Part shown: positions 12,176-22,224 of the stretch, in pieces
Layout: every line of letters starts with the position of its first letter
Position numbering within the stretch: the stretch's first letter is position 1
From: Adiantum capillus-veneris
Lineage: Eukaryota > Streptophyta > Polypodiopsida > Polypodiales > Pteridaceae
Direction of reading: 5' to 3'
DNA: 64,000 nt
Assembly: GCA_014529385.2 (NCBI GenBank)
Contig: CM043950.1
Span: 70,712,935-70,776,934, forward strand
Program-made: the position numbers and the translations under genes
Notes under the pieces: model-generated
What the model was told of the DNA's origin: nothing
Seen by the model: only the letters and a program-made list of their open reading frames with translations
Databases searched by the model: none

Positions 12176-12505
12176 GAATTTTGCACAGTGCAAATGCCAA
12201 AGAGTGCACACACATGAGGAGTACGGAGTGCGAGAAGAGTACGTAGTGCATGGTGGCAAAAGCAGTACCTTTTCACGCGCGTAGCTCGGCTCTGCAGGTC
12301 TCTGTGCACTTCTCATTAACACAACAGAGAGCCTTGTGATAATACTGGTAGATTAAAAAAGCCTAAGGCTCTCTCCCTTTCAAAATATCATCACAATCTA
12401 AAAGCAACCTTAGCGTGACCGGTTCGTAGAGATTCCGACTTTTTTTTTTTTTGTTGTATTGAACCGTACGGGATTGTTCAGTACGTACGCATGGATTCCA
12501 CCTTC

Positions 12506-13260
12506 TTCCAAACAAATGTGGCCGCCTTCTCTTTGCAAGTTGATAGCATTTTGGTTTTCAATAGAAATCTAAGTGTATTACCTATTAAAGGCTAAATTTC
12601 ATTCGTGCGAAGTGAAGCATCAATACTCTGCTCACTATATTCCTTGGGTATGACAGCACTAGGATGTCAGACCATTTTCGGTGCGTGTGTGAGGGCCATC
12701 ATGCAGCATGCTTCACGTCTCGCTCTCTCGCGTAGATGATAGCTTGCTTCCAACCCATGCAGGCATTGCTCTCTCTCTCGAAAAAAATCCCCAACAACAA
12801 CATGCGCTGCACACTCATTACTGTGTTGTCTTGACTTTCATGCAGCGTGAAGAATTGAAGAGTTTCATCTGCGCGCCAGGAGGAAGAGGCCTGCTGGCAT
12901 GCGTCACACCGCCTATGAAAGGTGAGGGATCTCTGCCCTCGCTCAGGATTGGCTAATGATGCTCATCAGTAGGTAATTAAAATCCTGTAAATGCTTTTAA
13001 ATGAGGGTAGAGGGTTTTGAATCAAGAAAAGAAGCTGGCAAAAAAGGAAACACCCAGGTAGTCCCATTTTACACGAAAAATGTTTAGTGTATATTCGACC
13101 GGCTAACCTGTTTTGAGAGAAAGTCACCATAATTTAAAACACTTTAGTGTAAAAAGTGGCAAATGCTTAAGATTTCAACCCATTTCAACACAAAATGTTG
13201 GCGATTTTTTTATTTTTTTTTATTTTTTGGGGTGAGCACTGCCATGACCGTTCTTCCCTT
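12506..13260. repeat. Dispersed repeat R, copy 1
   Basis: Non-coding repeat whose landmarks recur in the same order at 25070-26449: gtcagaccatt, catgcagcatg, tgcacactcatta, gcgtgaagaat, caccgcctat, ccctcgctcaggatt, agtgtaaaaagtggcaaa. The first 231 bp are also present at 11142-11372. No coding capacity or terminal repeats were recognised, so its class is unknown. Confidence 0.7.
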
Positions 13261-13261
13261 C

Positions 13262-13433
13262 CGGCAGAAGAAGAAGAGAAGTTTCAATGTTGTAAGAACA
13301 ATCCATGAGACCTCGAACCCGTTTTTAACTATTATTGAACTCAAGACTTGGTACTCAAGACAGAACTGAGACAACCACCTTAATGTTAGAGAGGCTATTC
13401 CAATTGCCCCTCTCTCTCTCTCTCTCTCACACT
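13262..13433 (-). repeat. SINE-like unit with CT tract
   Basis: One member of the SINE-like family described at 19010-19890. On the plus strand it runs gaagtttcaatgttgtaag, tgaactcaagac, actgagacaacc, and then a (CT)n run at about 13411-13428. It ends where the MITE begins. Confidence 0.6.
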
Positions 13434-13646
13434 CAGTGCTCGAAAAAAACCTAGGTTTAGTGTAATCCCACCTACAAATTTTGAAATTTATCTCTAAATT
13501 TTATTTTTGAAGGTGAGAAAACCTACAAAATTTTGGAAAAATTAGTGTATTTGGTGTAAAAACCTTCAAATTTTGTCAATTTACCTCTGATGTTTCACAT
13601 ATGTAGGTTTGCCAAGTTTTGGAAAAAAGTTTTTTTTCGAGCACTG
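13434..13646. mobile_element. MITE with CAGTGCTCGAAAAAA inverted ends
   Basis: 213 bp with no coding capacity. The left end is cagtgctcgaaaaaaacc and the right end is its near-perfect reverse complement (gttttttttcgagcactg). The interior is AT-rich. Related copies lie at 37365-37558 (opposite orientation) and 42031-42100 (one end only). A CAGTG-type terminus is compatible with hAT elements. A target-site duplication is not clear, as the left flank is CT/CA repeat and the right flank CT repeat. Confidence 0.75.
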
Positions 13647-13670
13647 TGCTCTCTCTCTCTCTCTCTCTCT

Positions 13671-14495
13671 ATGCTTCACTCCAAACGAATTTCCATCATT
13701 GAATTGGAAATGAAAGCATGGAGAAAAGAGATGGAAGATTGGAGGAACGCGAAGACCGTTTTCCTCCGAGAAAATGAAGAAAAGGAGAAGAGGTGGAAGG
13801 ACGAGAAGGATCATCTTCTCAACAAGATCACCACGTTGGAGAATAGCATTTTGGACCTCCACAAAGAAGTGTTGGAAACACGGTCAAAAAATGGGCTTGA
13901 AGAGGGGGAATTTCAGCCCTCTTTGAGGGAAGAAATTGACAACATCAATGAGGAGAAGAAGTCATGGGCCGCGGTCATATCCGAAACGCAAAAGAAAGTA
14001 GAGGAGGCCGAAAAATGGATTGAGGTTGCCAAGAAAGGGAAAGGTAAGGAAGCTCCTTGTACACCCACTCTTATCAACATGACCCTCGAAGAGGAACAAA
14101 GAAGGAGGGTGCGGGCTCTACATGTGAGGGTAACCGGCCTCAAGGACATAAACAATGTGGAAAAAGAGGTCACAAGCCTCACATCAATGATGGGGGTGGA
14201 GAAGCCTTCACACACAAAGGCATGGAGAGTGGGCAAGAAGAGTGAGGGCCCCGGAGAATCTTCAAAGGAAAGAGCTCTCATACTACGCTTCCCTTCATTG
14301 GAAGAGAAGAAGGAATTCTTGAGGAAGAGACCTACTCTCAAGAAGACAGGTATTTTCTTAGGCGATGACCTCACTCTCTCACAACTTGCGCATATGAGAG
14401 AAGTAATGCCCGAGATTCAAGCGGCAAGGGAGAAGGGGAAGATGGCCTTTTACAGAGATGGTCGGGTGGTGATTGTAGAGCGGCGCTCTACATGA
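13671..14495 (+). CDS. LINE D ORF1 protein (coiled coil, RRM-like)
   Basis: About 274 codons from the ATG at 13671. The frame extends upstream to 13590, but that part runs through the MITE end and the CT tract and is unlikely to be native. Residues ~8-75 are rich in Glu/Lys/Arg with heptad-like spacing (KEMEDWRNAKTVFLREN, HLLNKITTLENSILDL), consistent with a coiled coil. The C-terminal half (RRRVRALHVRVTGL, AWRVGKK, RALILRFPSLEEKKEFL, then IFLGDDLT and GRVVIVERRS) resembles the RNA-binding RRM and C-terminal domains of L1-type ORF1 proteins. These coat element RNA to form the retrotransposition particle. The frame is intact and ends 25 bp before ORF2. Confidence 0.7.
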   Translation: MLHSKRISIIELEMKAWRKEMEDWRNAKTVFLRENEEKEKRWKDEKDHLLNKITTLENSILDLHKEVLETRSKNGLEEGEFQPSLREEIDNINEEKKSWAAVISETQKKVEEAEKWIEVAKKGKGKEAPCTPTLINMTLEEEQRRRVRALHVRVTGLKDINNVEKEVTSLTSMMGVEKPSHTKAWRVGKKSEGPGESSKERALILRFPSLEEKKEFLRKRPTLKKTGIFLGDDLTLSQLAHMREVMPEIQAAREKGKMAFYRDGRVVIVERRST

Positions 14496-14519
14496 CGGTG
14501 CGAGACCTATGGGACCACA

Positions 14520-17500
14520 TTGAGGATGGCGACTTGGAATTGTAATGGGTCTATGAGGTTGGATGTTGGTGCCTTTGAGGACAGTTTCAGAGACAAGGAC
14601 ATTGTTTTCTTTTCAGAGACTCACCAGGCCCCTGGCCAACTGTTGCCACATGTGGTGGGATACAAATGGGAGACAGCCCACAGAACAGTCACGAGATCTG
14701 AGCATGGGAGTAGAGGTTCAGGAGGAGTAGCGGTGTTGTTTAGGGAGGAGCTACAGCCACTACTACATATTGTACGGAGAGATGATCAGGCTAGATACAT
14801 GTGGGTGAGGCTGAGAGCTGACACAGGTCGATTTCTATATATTGCTATATGTTACTTCCCCCCCAGTACGTCAGTATATGCTGTATCCAGAGGGCAGTCG
14901 CCTTTCTCAATTCTAGATGATGATATATGGGAGTTTTCTAGGGATGGTGATATCATCCTCCTAGGAGACTTCAATGCTCGAACGGGCAACTGTCAGACAG
15001 TCTTCTACGACACCTCAGATGAGATGCTTAGAGAGTTGGATGTGGGTGAGCTGGGGTTTGACAGATGCTCACATGACAGAGAGCAGACTGAGTATGGGAG
15101 ATACCTCACGGAGATGACGACTACACATGGGCTAGCCATACTTAATGGCTTACAGCGGTTTCCTGGAGCAGCAGGCTTCACATGCTTTCCACACAGACAT
15201 GGGGCCAGTACAGTGGACTATGTTATGACACAGCCGAGCTTTATTCCTTGTATTCAGGATTTCACGGTGGGAGCCAGACCAGTGGGCGTAGCAGTGGATC
15301 ATGCTCTCTTGACACTGTCCGTATCTTTTCAGTTTAGTACAGCCCAGAAATCAGGAGGCAGGTCACACACCCGTTATACATTTACACCAGAGACTGACTC
15401 GGTTTATACAGAGGCGATCTGGGATCGTCTATGCACAGTTGCTCCAGGCCTCTCAGTAGAGGAGTGCACTACTTTATTGACTGAGACACTACATGATGCA
15501 GCATCAGAGGCATATCCACACACTCAACCGGATCGGAGGCGACATTCTGGGAGCATGCCCCAGAATAGTTGGTATGATGAGGAGTGCAGAGAGATGAGAG
15601 CCCAGCTTCAGAGGGATCTTCATTTAGGAGTCATCACCTACAGACAGTCGCGGATTGCTTTCCGGCGCCTTGTGCGAAAGAAGAAACGAGCTTACCTGGC
15701 CCAGATGGAGCGAGACTTGTATCAGTTGTTCTTGAGTAGAGACTCAGGCGAGGCATGGCGACTCTTCCATGAGCACTCCCCTCCCCCAGTGATTACTTCT
15801 CCTGATGTGTGGGGCCAGTATGCGACATCGTTATATACGGTTCCTGGGCAGGATCCCCTTCCAGATCCTACAGAGCCATGTCCACCTACGAGCACCTTCT
15901 TTACCACTGAGATGGTAAAGAGAGCCATTGACAGGATGAGGACCAGGAGGGCTTACGATCATGACGGTCTAGTAGCGGAGCACTTTATACATGCTAGGGA
16001 TATGCTGATGGAGGTTCTTGCAGTGTTGTTCAATCGTGCCATGTGTGAGGGATTACCTGAGACTTGGAGGTTGTCTACTATTGTGCCTATATTCAAGGCA
16101 GGTGATCCTACAGAGCCTGGAAATTACCGCACTATTATGGTTGGACACACACTGGCACGATTGTATGCATCCATTATTGAGCAGCAGTTGAGTAACTGGG
16201 CAGAGGGTGAGGGTGTACGGGCAAAGGGACAGGCAGGTTTCAGGAGGGGTTTCTCCACTCTTGACCATATTCTGACACTCAGAGCTATCATTGAGGAGGG
16301 CAGGTCACATGGGAGACGGATTTATTGTAGCTTTGTGGATTTCCGCAAAGCATTTGACATGGTACCGAGAGCTCGACTGATGCGCAGACTGCAGGAGATG
16401 GGGGTGCCCACAGTGTTGATTTGGGGGATTATGGCTTTATACAGATCAGTGATGGGACATGTACGCACCCCAGAGGGGATATCTGACTTAGTTCACTCCA
16501 CTATCGGGGTGAAACAGGGTTGCCCATTGTCTCCTACTCTATTTGGTATGTATGTTGATGAGGTGTCTGATTACATTGACAGAGAGGGTGATAGAGGTGC
16601 CCAGCTGGCAGGGACGTGGATCCCATTGTTGTTATATGCTGATGATATTGTCTTGATCTCTGACTCACCAGAGGGTATGCAGCGACAGTTGGATGCATTA
16701 CACAGTTTTGCAGAGGATAGTGGATTGTCTGTAAACCTTGGTAAAACCAAGGTCATGGTGTTTAACACCACACCGCAGTGGATCAGGAGATCGGCACCGA
16801 CCTTCACGTATGGTCAAGAGATTGTGGAGTATACAGATGCATACACTTACCTTGGGATAGTCTTCACTGGGCCGAGGTTTTCTTTGGGGAGAGCAGCAAA
16901 GACTAGACTAACCAGAGCTTATGCGGCCTTGGGAGGCTTGGAGAGGATGTGTTCGTAGGTTCAGTTCCAGGAACCTCGGACAAAGTTATGGCTCTTTGAT
17001 ACTTTAGTAGCCTCAGCTATGATGTATGGGGTACAGGTATGGGGACCTTCTGTAGGCCAGGATGGTTGGAGAGGTATGGAGAGGCCCTTGGTATCTATGA
17101 TCTCCCGATTGATTAGAGCCAAGGCCTCCGTACCTCACGCGATCATTCGAGCAGAGCTAGCTGCCCCCCCCATGGAGATTGAGGCGCTTACCAGATCAGT
17201 GTCCTTTGTGCACAGCCTATGGGATACTACTAGAGACAGATATGCTAGATTGGCCCTTGAGTCTTCCAGACAGTTAGCTCTACAGGGGGACACTTCATGC
17301 TGGTATGCACAGATGACTTCATGGTTTCAGACGCATGGCTTCACCATGGACAGGTTGCCCCCTTTCCAGTATTCTCTTCAGGCACCCTCGCTGTCTCTTA
17401 CACGGGTGGAGATCACTAGACTCATTCGTCAGGACCTGATCCAGCTCGACACCAGGAGGACATGGATAGAGCCGCCTCAGGAGTTGAGCACAAAGATGGC

Positions 17501-18131
17501 TTTCTATAGAGAGCATCTTCTCCACCTCACAGGAGATGGGTTTGTGATTCGACCCAGCTACATGGACACACATATGTCTCATGGTTTGCGTTGTGCCATT
17601 GGTCAGATACGCACATCCTCACATCAGCTTGAGATTGAGACCGGTAGATTCAGAGGGATACCAGCAGACAGCAGGATATGCCGATTATGCCAGAGAGAGC
17701 CAGAGACAGAGTTGCACTACATATGTCATTGCACAGTGTTCTATGAGATACGGGGGCGTTTCCACTGCTTATTCAGAGAGGGTTTTGGTCCTCTATCTAG
17801 GGTCATGAGTTATGAGGATCAGAGATGTCTTGGACTATATCTACTTGAGTTACACAGGTATAGAGACACTTTACTGGGGAGAGCTAGAGAGAGGCAGTCC
17901 CAGAGACACATTACAGATTTCTTTTCACTAGATATGGGACAGCCAGAGGAGCAGCCACCACTGCAGAGCTCGTCCCACACTCATTCGACCACTACTGGCA
18001 CTCTCATCGACCGAGCATTGGAGCTACAGAGATACAGACGACCGCGACTGAGGAGAGGAGCTACACAGCATCGACGGAGACTACAACAGAAGATTCGAGC
18101 CATACTCTCTCGACATCCAGAGTGCAGATGA
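14520..18131 (+). pseudogene. LINE D ORF2: endonuclease-reverse transcriptase, one in-frame TAG
   Basis: The frame runs from the ATG at 14523 (the annotated open frame starts at 14520) to a TGA at 18129-18131, about 1,200 codons, interrupted only by TAG at 16956-16958. Endonuclease of the APE type: ATWNCNG at the N-terminus, FFSETH, LLGDFNARTG, and AVDHALL as the SDH-like end. Reverse transcriptase: IFKAGDPTEPGNYRTI, GQAGFRRGFSTLDHI, SFVDFRKAFDMV, GVKQGCPLSPTLF and the catalytic YADD at codons 706-709. The C-terminus has a C-x2-C-x8-H-x4-C finger (CRLCQ...H...C) near 17690-17735. The protein would nick target DNA and copy the element RNA there. The single stop lies after the RT domain and is one transition from CAG, so this looks like a recently inactivated copy. 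A minor coordinate question is the first codon; both ATGs near 14520-14525 leave the domains unchanged. Confidence 0.85.
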
Positions 18132-18396
18132 GGATGGATCCTCACCATTTCTTCCATCTTTGTTTCACACACTGTTACATCCAGTTTACCGGGTACCTAT
18201 TGTATCAGCTGCTACACCCACGTAGTTTTAGATTGTAGTAGTAGTAGTAGTATTTTGTTCCACTTCTAGTTCTTTTCTAGTTCTTTTGTACCCAGACATG
18301 GTATTAGATTCACTATTTTGTAACTGATTGGTCTCATAGGTCATTTTGGCCTTTTGAAGACGTTAATATAACATTTCATTTCATTTCATTTCATTT
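18132..18396 (+). other. LINE D 3' untranslated region and ATTTC tail
   Basis: Non-coding region after the ORF2 stop. It contains a short (GTA)n run near 18236-18252 and ends in about five catttc-type pentanucleotides at 18372-18396. Tails of short tandem repeats replace poly(A) in several LINE clades. Confidence 0.65.

Positions 18397-18482
<86 letters not shown>
18397..18482 (+). repeat. (TC)n(AC)n compound microsatellite
   Basis: About 12 bp of TC followed by about 74 bp of AC, directly after the LINE D tail. Confidence 0.95.
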
Positions 18483-18484
<2 letters not shown>

Positions 18485-18531
18485 CCATAGTTTTATCGTA
18501 CGGCAATCATACGACAAACGCATATGGGCAC

Positions 18532-18917
18532 GGAAGTGTGGTTCAGATACTCGAGAAATTTCCATACGTAGGATAGCACATGGTATTGGAAAAAAAATGC
18601 TACTTGTGATACATTTAATATTTTTTGCATCTCAAAAACTTGACACACAAGAAGATTTAGAAATTTCTCATGTAAGAAAATGGGGTCTTTTTTAGTGTTT
18701 TTCATACAATGCATAACATCACGAGCTTCTGCTCGAGAGGCGCCACATGTCTAGTTAGGTACGATTGGGGACAGGGGACCACTGGCCCTCTCACCGGGCC
18801 AACGGAAGTGCCATTGAGATACTTGAGAAATTTCCATACGTAGGATAGCACACGGTATTGGAAAAAAAATGCAACTTGTGATGCATTAACTATTGTTTGC
18901 ATCTCAAAAACTCGACG
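18532..18917. repeat. Two copies of a ~113-bp segment, 272 bp apart
   Basis: 18532-18644 and 18804-18917 share ggaagtg, gagaaatttccatacgtagg, atagcaca and ggtattggaaaaaaaatgc. The spacer between them is unrelated. No coding potential is evident. Confidence 0.75.
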
Positions 18918-19009
18918 ACAACTTTTCAATTCACTCTTGATATAAAGCATGATTAGTATGTTTGATCATATCGTACTCATGTAATAAATTTATTATATGA
19001 GTATGAAAG

Positions 19010-19723
19010 AAGCTATGGTTTTAATGCTGCAGAAACAATCCCACCAGTCCTCAAAAGGTCTGTTTGACTAAAATCTTGAATTCAAGACCTCTTACTCTAG
19101 AGGGAACCGAAGGTCTATTTGACAAAATCTTGAATAAAAGACCTCTTACACAAGGAACCGAGACAACCAATCTACCACACTGGGGTTATGAAAAGGTTAT
19201 CTCAATTTCCTCCTCGTATTCAAACCCATACACACATGCACCACAAGAGAAGTTTTAACTTTATAGGAACAATCCCAGTCAACCTCAAAGAAATATCCAT
19301 TGAGTCTTGAACTCAAGAGGGAATTGAGGTAACCAATTTACCACACTTGAGTGATAGAGAGGTTATTATTCTCTCTCTCTCACACACACACCTATTGGAA
19401 GAGAAGTTTTAATGTTGTAGGGACAGTCCCAAGAGGCCTCAAAGATCTATTTGACGAGTGTGACACTCAAAGATGGGTTTCCGAAACCCATGAGGAAACG
19501 ATATAATAACTCTGCCACGCTTGGGTGATAAGAGAGGTTACTCCAATTTTCTCCTCATTGTCTCACACACACCCATGAAAGACAAACTGTTAATATCGTA
19601 TAAGGGACAATTCCAAGAGATCTCAAAGATCTATGTGACAAGTCTTGAACTCAAGACCTAGTATTCAGCAAGGAATTGAGATAATTAATATGTCACCCAA
19701 GGGTGACAGGGTATTCTAGTTTT

Positions 19724-19801
<78 letters not shown>

Positions 19802-19890
19802 ACACGCACACGCGCGTGCGCGCACACACATCCATGAGGGAAAATTTTAACGATGTAGGAGCAATCTTGAGAGACCTCTATCTATTCGTC
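19010..19890 (-). repeat. Array of SINE-like tRNA-related units with CT/CA tails
   Basis: Four to five diverged units, roughly 150-200 bp each, start near 19025, 19247, 19405, 19575 and 19835 on the plus strand. Each follows the plus-strand order gaagttttaatgttgtagg, caatcccaagagacctcaaa, cttgaactcaagac, aaccaatctaccacacttgg, then a CT/CA run and the next unit. Read on the minus strand, GTGGTAGATTGGTTA resembles a tRNA A box and GAGTTCAAGACTT a B box, about 40 bp apart. On that strand the microsatellite lies at the 3' end, like a SINE tail. Similar units occur at 13262-13433, 29385-29608 and 32740-33310. The SINE identity is inference; the repeat family itself is plain. Confidence 0.6.
19732..19828 (+). 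repeat. (CT)n(CA)n(CG)n compound microsatellite
   Basis: CT run to about 19767, CA run to about 19799, then a mixed CG/CA run. It lies between two SINE-like units. Confidence 0.95.
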
Positions 19891-21136
19891 GAGTCTTCTA
19901 TCCCTAGGAACTTCCGTTCTTTATTCTAAATCCGCGAGAATTTAAGTTATCGCCTCCGGATCTCATTTTCCCGACCCGGGGTATGGCTTCCCTGCAACCC
20001 TTTTTTCGACTCTAATCCCAGAGTCCTCTTCTTGCAGAACAACTCTGCTTTCTCGGATACGAAGTCCTCCTTGGGAATCTCAAGTTCTTGATCCCAACTC
20101 AAGAGTCTTATCACTCTCAGATTCGTGAATCTACTTCCCAATCTCGGGTACGAAACCCTTGGGTTGATCCGGCTCTAGTTCCTCAGAGCGCTTTTCTCCT
20201 GTAGAGGCTTATACCTTCCTCTACTCCTGCTCCTCACGAAGAGGATGTACACCTGCAAACAAATACTTAGAGATCATAACATAAAAATCGTTACCTTCAA
20301 AGTCTCGATGCTCGAAACACAACTCGGTTCTCGAAAAGCAATTCCCCGGAAGAGATCTCTACATAGAAAATCCTCTCTTCCAATCCTACACACAAAAGAG
20401 GTGTGTTCTCGGGTTCCTTCTCGTAAATCAGCCCCGTCTACGACGTTTATGGGCTGAAAACAGAGAAAAACTACAGCTTGTCGCGATGGAAACACGCTCT
20501 GTAGGCACTATTTCGCGAGGGAACTCGCGCACTAGGTCCTGGCGACATCTGGTACACTTGGGGCAGCCATGGGCATCACCGGCAGCGTCTTCCTTGCGGC
20601 TGAAATCTACAGCAACATCTCCTCCTTGCAAAAACTGGTCTTCCCTCTAAGAGAGAGCATGTGATGCTTTTAAAGCTCCCTGGCCACGGCAAAGATAGCA
20701 GAGCACTGCTACCCGCGTAGAGATCGCGGTCGTTTTTTTATTTTTTTGGCGTTGTTCTGCCAGAAAGAGAGAGAGAAAAAATTATGGCTGATCTGTTGCC
20801 TTATTTTACCAGATGGCTGCCCACTTATTAAGTGGGCGGCCGGTGTATTTTAAAAATGGTTTGAATCTGCCCAAAAACTCAATAAAACCTTATAAGTTGA
20901 CAACAATGCTTTCACAGCACTTTCCAGGCGTCCTTGGATGCAATCATTTGCACAATTGCAATGCAGACATAGACTTCCTTCCGGAAAAGCATCTGCTTTC
21001 CTGAAAAGCAATCCCGCTTTCTCAAAAAACATCCGTTTTTTCTCAAAGTTTTCTCTTCATTCAAGTGCTTGCTCTTCCTTGTGCACAATTCTGACACAAT
21101 TTGGAATTTCCTCTTGACAATGGATATTCCCTTTTT
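19891..21136. other. No gene recognised
   Basis: Less AT-biased than its surroundings, with scattered short open frames on both strands. No domain, terminal repeat or RNA gene was recognised. It could be LTR or internal sequence of an unrecognised element. Confidence 0.4.
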
Positions 21137-21325
21137 GATGCACGCGTCACCCACCTTGTGACGCATCAGGAATACCCATCACGTAGTCCTTTTCTACCGA
21201 ACTTATGGTACAATCTCCTTCGCGATGCTCTGTCACTTATCCTATGACGCATCAGAGATGTCCGTTCCCTGATGATCGGATACTTCTTTTCGATGCTCCC
21301 TGTCACCCATCTGATGTGACGCATC
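21137..21325. repeat. Three hairpin-forming GATGC/GCATC repeats
   Basis: Hairpins at 21137-21167, 21224-21253 and 21292-21325. The first and third read GATGC, a 4-5-nt insert, GTCAC, a 7-9-nt loop, then GTGACGCATC. The middle copy has a shorter insert (GATGC tct GTCAC) and ends TATGACGCATC. Intervening sequence is only loosely similar. Confidence 0.8.
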
Positions 21326-21825
21326 ACAAGTACCTCTTCCTAGTGACTGCAACTTTTGGCAGAATGGGGTATCTTGAAATGCTTGCCATGGAAACCCTAG
21401 CGGATTATAACTTGAAACTTCTCTACATCTCTCAATAGATGTCTCTTCACAAGCTAATGACCTTGGAGGTCTAGTGTGATTGCTATGTCTTGGGACTACC
21501 ATCGCCGCAGAGGAAGACTGTCTGTCCAAGAGCAGATGGACCATGTTGTGGTTGGCTACGACCTTATTTCAGGAATCTAACCCGAATTTTTGGTGCAGGT
21601 TTTAGGATGGAAAGTCAGTCGACTCTTCGAGCTCGAATGATGTCGAGTTTGCTTTTTGAGTTTGAGTTCTGTTTGAGAACTTGTTTGGTGATCTTGTTTG
21701 AAATGGATGTTATCTGTTTTGAACCTGTCTTGGTGCCGATTTAAAATGTTTGCCTCTGGTTTTAATATTGGTTGCATTGATTGGTGATTTGACTCCCGGG
21801 TGGAGAAGTGAGAAATACTGTTTTG

Positions 21826-22110
21826 GTATTGTTTGAAAACCTCGGAACGACGAAGGTCGATGCTTGGGGAGCGTTTCGTTGTATGTTTGGAAACTTCGGA
21901 ACGACGCAGACCGATGCCTGGAGAGCGTTTCGTTGTATGTTTGAAAACCTCGGAACGACGCAGATCGATGTCCGGGGAGCGTTCCATTGTATGCTAGAAA
22001 ACCTCCGAACGACGCAGGCCGATGTCTGGGGAGCGTTTGGTTGTATGCTTGAACCTCCAAGCAACGCAGACTGCGGTCTGGGGAGTGTTTGGTTGTACAG
22101 TCTTCTGAGC
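21826..22110. repeat. 54-bp minisatellite, about five copies
   Basis: Units centred on cggaacgacg recur at 21843, 21897, 21951 and 22005 with an exact 54-bp period, plus a slightly shorter fifth unit near 22056. The period is 18 codons, so several frames stay open on both strands and translate as 18-residue repeats. No known protein repeat was recognised. Confidence 0.9.
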
Positions 22111-22224
22111 TCATGGCCTAGACCCTTTTAGGTTATTTGCGGGGGGAGTGACGAGGTAGTCGTTGAGTAGCTTCATACCGCAGACCATTTGTCTTGGGGG
22201 AGTGCTCAGCGGCGCTGTTTGTTG

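Larger units (their letters stand above)
13647..18396 (+). mobile_element. LINE D, nearly full-coding non-LTR retrotransposon
   Basis: Two reading frames in the usual LINE order (ORF1, then ORF2 with endonuclease and reverse transcriptase), a ~240-bp 3' untranslated region, and a 3' tail of repeated ATTTC units (about 18372-18396) in place of poly(A). (CT)n flanks both ends: 13648-13670 before ORF1 and 18397-18408 after the tail. This suggests insertion into a CT microsatellite whose duplicated target is itself CT repeat. No 5' untranslated region is recognisable, so the copy may be 5'-truncated within ORF1. It is unrelated in sequence to LINEs A, B and C. Confidence 0.82.

Noticed and set aside
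14520-18131. R2-type site-specific LINE
   Set aside because: It has an N-terminal APE-type endonuclease and a separate ORF1; flanks are CT repeats and not rRNA genes.
21826-22110. CRISPR-like or protein-repeat array
   Set aside because: Units are contiguous and diverged without unique spacers, in a plant genome; it is a minisatellite.
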